Shown here piece after piece: positions 1 through 5,143 of a DNA stretch of 5,604 nt; within the stretch, counting starts at the first letter, position 1, and every line of letters starts with the position of its first letter. The notes beneath the pieces are model-generated. The model did no database searches. It saw only the letters and a program-made list of their open reading frames with translations, and was not told the origin of the DNA. The stretch comes from an uncultured Clostridia bacterium (lineage in GTDB: Bacteria > Bacillota > Clostridia > Oscillospirales > Oscillospiraceae), in NCBI GenBank assembly GCA_945613045.1, contig CALZAG010000100.1, positions 1-5,604 of the forward strand, in the 5' to 3' direction. The translations under genes and the position numbers were made by a program.

Positions 1-320
1 GATCCATTGCGGCAATTGATAAAAACGCACTGTTTTTGTCGAACAGACGCACAAGGATGACCCGTGAGGCTGTGCACAGCATGGTCAAAAACTCACTTAG
101 GAGAGCCGGCCTGGATGCGGACAAGTACTCATCCCACAAGCTGCGCCATACCGCCGCTACCCTGATGCTGCAAAACGGAGTTGACGTGAGGACTTTGCAG
201 GAGCTTCTCGGGCATGATAACCTGAATACTACTCAGATATATACCCATATTGATAATTCAGAGCTCAGAACAGCCGCCGATGCCAATCCCCTCGGTAGCT
301 TTAATCCAAATAAAAAATAA
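1..320 (+). CDS. Tyrosine recombinase/integrase, C-terminal part (5' truncated by window)
   Basis: C-terminal catalytic part of a tyrosine site-specific recombinase, which cuts and rejoins DNA through a 3'-phosphotyrosine intermediate. The reading frame is open from base 3, so the gene begins before the window; the TTG at 36 lies inside the domain and is not a credible start. Visible catalytic residues are the HKLRH box (His codon 135-137, Arg 144-146), the LGH box (His 213-215) and the nucleophile in QIYTHI (Tyr 240-242), in the normal order and spacing. The first catalytic Arg and the Lys should lie upstream. The tail after the Tyr is about 25 residues, ending in NPNKK, as in chromosomal XerC/XerD-like proteins and many integrases. 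The stop codon directly abuts a bidirectional terminator. With the N-terminus missing I cannot tell a housekeeping Xer protein from a mobile-element integrase. The family call is firm. Confidence 0.93.
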   Translation, partial: SIAAIDKNALFLSNRRTRMTREAVHSMVKNSLRRAGLDADKYSSHKLRHTAATLMLQNGVDVRTLQELLGHDNLNTTQIYTHIDNSELRTAADANPLGSFNPNKK

Positions 321-342
321 GGCTTGCCGAACGGCAAGCCTT
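319..342. terminator. Bidirectional rho-independent terminator between convergent genes
   Basis: A perfect 8-bp GC-rich stem (GGCTTGCC at 321-328, GGCAAGCC at 333-340) has a 4-nt loop and is extended by AA/TT pairs. The recombinase stop (318-320) touches its left side and the stop of the minus-strand small gene (346-348) lies just right of it. On the minus strand the stem is followed by a long T-rich tail (complement of 308-320). On the plus strand the tail is only TTTAAT, so termination is probably better for the minus-strand gene, but the element can serve both. Confidence 0.88.
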
Positions 343-345
343 TAA

Positions 346-869
346 TCATAAGTTTTCGGCGTCGTATCTTAGTTTGTAGAACTGCTTAAGCCATTCGGGG
401 TGAATATCTTCATGCACAGCTAAGCTTTTAAGCGTCCTTTTTCCGATACGCCGGTCTAAAACGGCAAACATTCTGACCAAAGGATTCTCAGAAGATATAC
501 TGTTTTGAATGGATTGATTACGGTATTGTTCCAGCGCTTCGCAAAATTCATCATCTGTATACTCTGTTCTGCTGTTCATCGGAACACGGTCGAGTGTCTC
601 CCAAAAGCCTTCCCAATACTCTGCTGTACCGGCAGCTTGCTTGCGGCATCCGGAACAGAAAGGCCGTTGTTGATGAAATATGTATTAACTGTCTCCCAAG
701 AAAACTGTTTTACGAGTTTCTTATCAATAAATATCTCAAAAATCCTGTAGCCATCCATTCCCGTATAGGTTGTACAATTATAGCGCACGCGGCCTTTCAG
801 GCAATCTGCGATCATTTCCTGCTCAAGGTATTTGCGCATACCGCTCCATGAAGCCAAAATCTTACCCAT
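346..869 (-). pseudogene. Small Firmicutes hypothetical protein (SF0329-like), frameshifted
   Basis: Two minus-strand pieces read as one interrupted protein of about 175 residues. The N-terminal piece starts at ATG 869, chosen over an upstream TTG at 887 because GAGGAG (874-879) sits 4 nt before it. It carries a Trp-Ser plus LEQEMIADCLKGRVRY segment and runs to a TGA at 576-578. The C-terminal piece, in the -1 frame, contains EYWEGFWETLDRVP, then SENPLVRMFAVLDRRIGKR and ends with an HPEWLKQFYKLR stretch. From memory this layout (an N-terminal SLxGRV-like box, a C-terminal ENPLxRxxAxLDRRxGKR box) matches the SF0329 family of unknown function; no function is claimed. The frame is lost near 635-644, where GCAA is tandemly repeated; adding one 4-bp unit restores a continuous frame. 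The downstream piece also has its own ATG (577-579) overlapping the TGA, so it might be made by reinitiation. No clear promoter is visible upstream, only the terminator of the previous operon. A sequencing error is the main alternative to a true pseudogene. Confidence 0.75.
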
Positions 870-873
870 ACAG

Positions 874-879
874 CTCCTC
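874..879 (-). promoter_or_regulatory. Ribosome binding site deciding the small gene's start
   Basis: GAGGAG on the minus strand lies 4 nt before the ATG at 867-869. The more upstream in-frame TTG (885-887) would place this motif inside the coding region and has no comparable motif of its own, so the ATG is preferred. Confidence 0.7.
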
Positions 880-908
880 AATTCCAATACTATTTCCGGA
901 CAATAAAC

Positions 909-937
909 AAGGCGCTCATCCTTATGAACAGCGCCTT
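909..937 (-). terminator. Rho-independent terminator after the fba/pseudo-ATPase operon
   Basis: An 8-bp stem (AAGGCGCT 909-916 with AGCGCCTT 930-937) has a 13-nt loop and partial AT-rich pairing further out on both sides. On the minus strand it begins 14 nt after the TAA of the membrane protein gene (952-954) and is followed by TTGTTTATTG. It therefore ends that operon and separates it from the small gene downstream. Confidence 0.82.
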
Positions 938-951
938 ATTTGTTGACCTTA

Positions 952-2595
952 TTATTGCTCGATTTTTTCTTTGATCTGCTCATTCAGAGGAACATTAGGC
1001 AGCCTTGCGATGTTGAGAACGCCTGCTATCGAGGCGGCAAAATCCACAGCTACGATGAACCAAATCGTTGCATTACCCGTGAGTGCGAGAACGACCAAAA
1101 CGGCCTTGATTAAGATAGTAAACGCAAGATTTTCGATCGACAGTCTCTTGACCCGCTTGGAGGCCATATAGGCCACCGGCAGTCCGAAAATACCGATATT
1201 GCTCATGAGCATATCCGCATTATCGGCCGCGTAGCCGACCTTAGCGTCGATATCCGCGGCTGTGTGATAGTCAAGATTCTCCGCGCTTACATACAAGAGC
1301 TTACCGCCTTCGGGCAATTCATCCGCGTACTGCTGAATTATACCTGCCTTTTTGACCGAGTCGCATTCATAGTGGAGCTCATCAATATTGAGCGCCCGGG
1401 CAAGTCTTTCGCTCACTTCCCTGCCGTCCTCGGTCAGGAGGATGCTTTTGATATTGCCCATTGCCGCGAAATCGGAAATAACGCTTTCGGCATATGGATT
1501 TATGTTTTCCTTGAAGCTTATACTTCCGGCGTAGTTCCCGGCCACAGCCATATATAATACATAGCCTTTTTTCAGTCCCTCGGCCGGTATTGCGATACCG
1601 CGAGCATCAAACAGCTCCTTAGTTCCCAAAAGCACGCTTCGACCGCGAAGCTTTATCTCCATGCCGCAACCGGGCAATTCTCTGAACCCGCTTATATAAT
1701 CCGATACTATATCCCCGCCATAGGCGCTGACGATAGGTACCGCGATCCTTTGCTCGGAATTATATGCCGTGTACGCGGCAAGCTGCAAAAAGGTGTCATT
1801 ATCAAGGATGGGAGAGCTCAGCGATACGAGCTTTGGCGTTCCCTCCGTAAAAACATCTGCCTTATCATATATTACCGCGCTGATCTTTCCGGTATCCTCA
1901 AGCGTCTTTGCGCTTTTTATGAACACTCCGTATTCAGCAGACAGACCGAGTCCCGCTGCAGTACACAAAGGCAGAGATACTAATGCGGATGCAGGGATAG
2001 AGGCAGCAACGAGCATACATCCGCGGCGAATGCTCATAACAAAACTCATATCGCTTATGAGCGGAACGACTGCCGCATAGAGTAAGCCCACAATGAATGC
2101 AGCCTTTGAAAACAGCTCAAAATACGGCATATACTTTGCATGGATCGAGTTCTTTGATGCCTCGGGGCTGCTCAGTATTGCTCTTAAGCCGGCCTGAGCG
2201 TCCGGGTCATCAGCCGATACAGCCTTATATGCGCTTCTTTTGGTCAGCTTTGATGCATAGTCGAGAAATACACGACACGTCTGATATACGACCAATGTAA
2301 CGACGGATTCAATATAGCATCCCGCGCAGAAGCTGGCTATTACAACGATCAATATAAGGAGACAGCTGCTTAAATAATCCTTTTTTCTTATGTCTGCGTA
2401 TGAAATAAGAGCAATATCAAAGCCACAGATCACGATTGCAGCTATCAGGAGCAGGATAGATATAAAGTGTGCTGTAATTACTGAATACGCGAGTACGAGC
2501 AGCAAAACGGAGACTGCGGCCCTTATTAGCGTAAACAGATCAGGCAAAACTTGTTTGTCTTTTCTGCGTCCTGCGCCCGCTGCCTTTTTTGCCAT
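952..2595 (-). CDS. Degenerate P1B-type ATPase-like membrane protein (pseudo-P-type ATPase)
   Basis: Polytopic membrane protein of 547 residues with the plan of a P1B heavy-metal ATPase. Hydrophobic segments fall at about 20-40, 43-66, 76-93, 96-110, 163-182, 190-212, 490-508 and 511-530, the usual eight, with a HAD-like cytoplasmic region (about 225-480) between the sixth and seventh. Homology is clear at YDKADVFTEG (D244, normally DKTGTLTEG), the GCGMEI and LLGTKELF segments of the nucleotide domain, LLTEDGREVSERLA (normally TGD), and the last helices with N489, K497, D518 and N528. The catalytic machinery is eroded: the CPC motif is IPA (200-202), TGT after D244 is ADV, TGD is TED, and GDGxNDxP is replaced near 434-447. 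The actuator domain with TGE is absent, since only about 50 residues join helices 4 and 5. There is no N-terminal CxxC metal-binding domain. Pumping by the standard phospho-enzyme cycle is therefore unlikely; a regulatory, scaffold or channel-like role is inference. Start at 2595 is supported by GGAGG (2603-2607) at 7 nt. It follows fba by 35 bp, probably co-transcribed. Confidence 0.85.
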   Translation of the reverse strand: MAKKAAGAGRRKDKQVLPDLFTLIRAAVSVLLLVLAYSVITAHFISILLLIAAIVICGFDIALISYADIRKKDYLSSCLLILIVVIASFCAGCYIESVVTLVVYQTCRVFLDYASKLTKRSAYKAVSADDPDAQAGLRAILSSPEASKNSIHAKYMPYFELFSKAAFIVGLLYAAVVPLISDMSFVMSIRRGCMLVAASIPASALVSLPLCTAAGLGLSAEYGVFIKSAKTLEDTGKISAVIYDKADVFTEGTPKLVSLSSPILDNDTFLQLAAYTAYNSEQRIAVPIVSAYGGDIVSDYISGFRELPGCGMEIKLRGRSVLLGTKELFDARGIAIPAEGLKKGYVLYMAVAGNYAGSISFKENINPYAESVISDFAAMGNIKSILLTEDGREVSERLARALNIDELHYECDSVKKAGIIQQYADELPEGGKLLYVSAENLDYHTAADIDAKVGYAADNADMLMSNIGIFGLPVAYMASKRVKRLSIENLAFTILIKAVLVVLALTGNATIWFIVAVDFAASIAGVLNIARLPNVPLNEQIKEKIEQ

Positions 2596-2630
2596 AACAG
2601 CACCTCCCTGTTCAAAGTTTCTGTTTACGT

Positions 2631-3566
2631 TCAGGCCTTACCGTCACAGCCAAGAACATCGACCAGCTTATGTGCCACCATGTCTTTGATAGCGGCTCTT
2701 GCCGGCTTGAGATACTGGCGCGGGTCGAAGTGATCGGGGTGATCGTTGAAGTATTTGCGGATAGTCGCGGTCATGGCAAGACGAAGGTCGGAGTCGATGT
2801 TTATTTTACAGACCGCCATTGAGGCTGCCCTGCGGAGCTGATCTTCCGGAACACCAATCGCACCGGGCATATTCCCGCCGTTCTCGTTTATGATCTTAAC
2901 AAATTCCTGCGGCACGGACGAAGAACCGTGAAGAACTATCGGGAATCCGGGCAGACGGCGCTCAACATCCTCAAGAATATCAAAGCGAAGCTGCGGCTTG
3001 GTGCCGGGCTTGAATTTATACGCACCGTGAGAGGTGCCTATCGCTATTGCCAAAGAATCGCATCCTGTGCGTTCAACGAATTCCTGAACGTCCTCGGGAC
3101 GAGTGTATGAGGAATCCTCGGCGCTGACGTTCACATCGTCCTCTATACCGGCAAGTGTTCCGAGCTCGGCTTCCACTACTACTCCGCGGTCATGAGCGTA
3201 TTCGACCACTTGGCGCGTGAGCGCGATATTATCCTCAAAAGACTTTGATGACGCGTCGATCATGACGGATGTAAAGCCTCCGTCAATGCAGGACTTGCAT
3301 ATATCAAAGCTGTCGCCGTGATCGAGGTGCAGCGCGATGGGCAGGCCCGTCTCTTCGACCGCGGCCTCAACAAGCTTCATAAGATATGTGTGATTTGCAT
3401 AGGCACGGGCGCCCTTAGATACCTGAAGAATGAGCGGAGCGTTAAGATCCGCGGCGGCCTCTGTTATGCCCTGGACGATCTCCATGTTGTTCACGTTAAA
3501 AGCGCCGATGGCATACCCACCCTTGTAGGCCTTTTTAAACATTTCCTTAGTTGTTACGAGTGGCAT
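2631..3566 (-). CDS. fba: Class II fructose-1,6-bisphosphate aldolase
   Basis: Cleaves fructose-1,6-bisphosphate to dihydroxyacetone phosphate and glyceraldehyde-3-phosphate (reversible) in cytoplasmic glycolysis/gluconeogenesis; a zinc-dependent TIM barrel. The 311-residue length fits the class IIB group. Landmarks are YAIGAFNVNNMEIVQG near the N-terminus, LHLDHGDSFD (catalytic D82, Zn ligand H83), VEAELGTLAGIEDDV (E134), GTSHGAYK (Zn ligand H180), LHGSSSVP (Zn ligand H213) and KINIDSDLR (N256, phosphate/substrate region). All key residues are present, so it should be active. A Gly/Asn/Pro-rich insert at about 225-245 before the last strands is normal for this subgroup; sugar-bisphosphate aldolases of other specificity (tagatose) are possible, but the pfk neighbour favours fructose. 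The start at 3566 has AGGAGG (3576-3581) 9 nt upstream. It is the first gene of a two-gene minus-strand operon with the P-type ATPase-like gene and is divergent from pfk. Confidence 0.96.
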   Translation of the reverse strand: MPLVTTKEMFKKAYKGGYAIGAFNVNNMEIVQGITEAAADLNAPLILQVSKGARAYANHTYLMKLVEAAVEETGLPIALHLDHGDSFDICKSCIDGGFTSVMIDASSKSFEDNIALTRQVVEYAHDRGVVVEAELGTLAGIEDDVNVSAEDSSYTRPEDVQEFVERTGCDSLAIAIGTSHGAYKFKPGTKPQLRFDILEDVERRLPGFPIVLHGSSSVPQEFVKIINENGGNMPGAIGVPEDQLRRAASMAVCKINIDSDLRLAMTATIRKYFNDHPDHFDPRQYLKPARAAIKDMVAHKLVDVLGCDGKA

Positions 3567-3629
3567 TATATAGATCCTCCTGTTAGAAAATTAATTAGTA
3601 AAATTGCCTAATTATCTGTAATTATATAT

Positions 3630-3657
3630 TTATTATAAACCCCAAACATGGTATAAT
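3630..3657 (+). promoter_or_regulatory. Promoter of the pfk gene (extended -10)
   Basis: A perfect TATAAT at 3652-3657 is preceded by TG at 3649-3650, one base upstream, making an extended -10 element. The best -35 candidate, TTATTA at 3630-3635 with a 16-nt spacer, is poor, which fits an extended -10 promoter. Start would be near 3664, leaving a short leader of about 24 nt before the TTG start codon. Confidence 0.65.
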
Positions 3658-3660
3658 CAA
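3632..3660 (-). promoter_or_regulatory. Sigma-A-type promoter of the fba operon
   Basis: On the minus strand, TTGATT (complement of 3655-3660) is followed by a 17-nt spacer and a perfect TATAAT (complement of 3632-3637). This places transcription start near 3625 and gives a leader of about 60 nt before the fba start. A second TATAAT lies at 3621-3626 but lacks as good a -35. The -35 box overlaps the -10 box of the opposing pfk promoter. Confidence 0.75.
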
Positions 3661-3674
3661 TAATCATTAGCAGA

Positions 3675-3680
3675 TGGAGG
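3675..3680 (+). promoter_or_regulatory. Ribosome binding site fixing the TTG start of pfk
   Basis: TGGAGG ends 7 nt before the TTG at 3688-3690, an ideal spacing. No ATG exists in the frame before the conserved GACIFGQSGGP core, so the weak TTG initiation codon is well supported. Confidence 0.8.
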
Positions 3681-3687
3681 CGCAATT

Positions 3688-4980
3688 TTGGATAATTTTT
3701 TTGATTCACCTCTGACCGGTGCGTGTATTTTCGGCCAGTCAGGCGGCCCTACTGCGGTCATAAATGCCAGTGCTTACGGCGTTATAAGGACTGCGCTTGA
3801 CTCCGACGTCATTACGAAAGTATATGGCGCGGCCTACGGGATTCAGGGAGTACTTAATGACGAGCTCTATGATATGGATGAAGAGGAGGATTACGAGCTT
3901 AAGCTTTTGCTCAATACTCCGTCCTCGGAGCTTGGCTCATGCAGATATAAAATGGCTGACCCTGATGTGGATGACAGCGATTATAAGCGAATTCTTGAGA
4001 TATTTAAAAAATATGACGTGCGGTACTTTTTCTATAATGGCGGAAACGATTCCATGGATACCTGCAATAAGATAAGCAAGTACATGGAGAAGATAGGATA
4101 TGAGTGCCGCGTTATGGGAGTTCCCAAAACTATCGACAACGATCTTTTCGGAACCGACCATTGTCCCGGCTTCGGAAGCGCGGCAAAATTTATTGCCACT
4201 GCCTGCATGGAGATCGGCAAGGATACCGATGTATATAATACCGACATGGTGACCGTTGTTGAGATAATGGGCCGTCATGCCGGCTGGCTGACAGCCAGTG
4301 CGGCTCTTGCCACTGAATACGGAAATGGATGCGGCCCCGACCTTATATACCTGCCCGAGATAACTTTTGATCTCGATGCTTTTACCGATGATGTGGTAAA
4401 GATAATGAAGCAAAAGAGAAATGTTCTTGTCGCAGTATCTGAGGGACTGCATTACGCCGACGGCTCTTTTGTTTCTGAGGCTAAAACTTCCGGTACGGAC
4501 GGTTTCGGACATGCGCAGCTCGGCGGTCTTGCCGTTAAGCTTGCAAATTATCTGAAGGAGCGCCTTAACCTTAAGAAGGTACGCGGTATTGAGCTCAGTC
4601 TTCTTCAGCGCAGCTCGGCACATATCGCGTCGGCGGTTGACATTGAAGAGGCATTTATGGTCGGAAAAACTGCCGTTGAAGCTGCTATTTCGGGAGAAAC
4701 AGGTAAAATGGTTGCTCTTGAGCGTGATGATACATCGGGACTGTATTCCTGCAGGCCTGTACTTCTTTCTCTTAACAGCGTTGCAAATTACGAGAAAAAG
4801 GTGCCGATTGAGTGGATAACCGAGGACGGCAACTATGTAACAAATGATTTTATCAATTATGTGCTGCCCCTAATTCAAGGAGAACCGAAGATACCCCGCA
4901 GTAATTCTCTCCCCCGCTATGCCCGTCTGAAAAAAGTCAGGGCTGTTGCACCTACGAAAAACACTGTGACCATGGAGTAA
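3688..4980 (+). CDS. pfp: Pyrophosphate-type 6-phosphofructokinase (PPi-PFK)
   Basis: Phosphorylates fructose-6-phosphate to fructose-1,6-bisphosphate, most likely using pyrophosphate instead of ATP (EC 2.7.1.90), in cytoplasmic glycolysis; the reaction is then reversible. The 430-residue length fits PPi-type enzymes better than the roughly 320-residue bacterial ATP type. Motifs in order: GACIFGQSGGPTAVINAS (11-28, phosphoryl-donor loop), YNGGNDSMDT (116-125), GVPKTIDNDL (144-153, catalytic base D150), EIMGRHAGW (192-200), AVSEGLH (249-255) and DGFGHAQLGG (271-280). The two classic PPi determinants are present: Asp at the second position of the GGxD pair (D121, Gly in ATP enzymes) and Lys in PKTIDND (K147, Gly in ATP enzymes). 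The preceding Asp is Asn (N120); from memory GGND also occurs in other clostridial PPi enzymes, so it is a subgroup trait. TTG start with a good RBS; divergent from fba with overlapping promoters. Donor specificity is inferred from motifs, not measured. Confidence 0.94.
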   Translation: MDNFFDSPLTGACIFGQSGGPTAVINASAYGVIRTALDSDVITKVYGAAYGIQGVLNDELYDMDEEEDYELKLLLNTPSSELGSCRYKMADPDVDDSDYKRILEIFKKYDVRYFFYNGGNDSMDTCNKISKYMEKIGYECRVMGVPKTIDNDLFGTDHCPGFGSAAKFIATACMEIGKDTDVYNTDMVTVVEIMGRHAGWLTASAALATEYGNGCGPDLIYLPEITFDLDAFTDDVVKIMKQKRNVLVAVSEGLHYADGSFVSEAKTSGTDGFGHAQLGGLAVKLANYLKERLNLKKVRGIELSLLQRSSAHIASAVDIEEAFMVGKTAVEAAISGETGKMVALERDDTSGLYSCRPVLLSLNSVANYEKKVPIEWITEDGNYVTNDFINYVLPLIQGEPKIPRSNSLPRYARLKKVRAVAPTKNTVTME

Positions 4981-4992
4981 ACGTGTTTTTCG
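4955..4992 (+). repeat. Perfect inverted repeat spanning the pfk stop codon
   Basis: CGAAAAACAC (4955-4964) is the exact reverse complement of GTGTTTTTCG (4983-4992), with an 18-nt loop that includes the last codons and the TAA (4978-4980). The stem has an A-tract on the left and a T-tract on the right with little GC. It could act as a weak bidirectional terminator or a 3'-end stabilising hairpin. Confidence 0.6.
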
Positions 4993-5001
4993 ACAAAATA
5001 T

Positions 5002-5043
5002 AAAAACGCATTGCCAAAAGCGATGCTAAGAAATGCGATTTTG
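5002..5043 (+). terminator. Possible terminator region after pfk with alternative hairpins
   Basis: Two pairings share one left arm. One is GCATTGC (5008-5014) with GCGATGC (5020-5026), 7 bp including a wobble and a 5-nt loop. The other is CGCATT (5007-5012) with AATGCG (5032-5037), 19-nt loop, followed by ATTTTG. Only the second is followed by a short T-run. It is a plausible but imperfect terminator for pfk. Confidence 0.4.
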
Positions 5044-5091
5044 TGCAAATTACTCATAAATATTCCCGCTGATGTATCTTTTTCGATGGAT

Positions 5092-5111
5092 TAGCATAAA
5101 TATATATGCTA
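5092..5111. promoter_or_regulatory. Operator-like inverted repeat upstream of the symporter
   Basis: TAGCATA (5092-5098) and TATGCTA (5105-5111) form 7-bp arms around a 6-nt AT centre, ending 32 bp before the start codon. The AT-rich surroundings (TAAATA at 5097, TATATC at 5113) could hold the symporter's -10 element, but no convincing -35/-10 pair is seen. The position and symmetry fit a dimeric regulator's binding site; this is inference. Confidence 0.4.
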
Positions 5112-5143
5112 CTATATCGGCATCAATTATAGGAGGAACAGTT

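Noticed and set aside
36..320. Recombinase fragment read as a complete 94-residue protein starting at TTG 36
   Set aside because: The frame stays open to the window edge, no RBS precedes the TTG, and essential N-terminal and first-Arg parts of the family would be missing; truncation by the window is simpler.
505..851. Plus-strand open frames opposite the small frameshifted gene
   Set aside because: No RBS or family resemblance, and the minus strand carries recognisable conserved segments in the same region.
1..950. Boundary of an integrated mobile element (integrase plus degraded cargo)
   Set aside because: No att-like direct repeats, tRNA gene or other mobile genes are visible in the window, and the recombinase could be a chromosomal Xer-type protein.
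1264..2300. Several plus-strand open frames of 67-103 codons opposite the P-type ATPase-like gene
   Set aside because: They are antisense to a long well-supported gene and lack ribosome binding sites.
952..2595. Calling the membrane protein an ordinary copper or cadmium exporter
   Set aside because: The CPC, TGE, DKTGT, TGD and GDGxND motifs are all lost or altered, and no N-terminal metal-binding domain is present.
3567..3687. Riboswitch or other structured leader RNA before fba or pfk
   Set aside because: The leaders are short (about 60 and 24 nt) and AT-rich, with no recognisable aptamer or terminator stem.
3937..4623. 228-codon open frame antisense to pfk
   Set aside because: It lies wholly inside the highly conserved PPi-PFK gene, has no good RBS and resembles no known protein; it is a shadow of codon bias.
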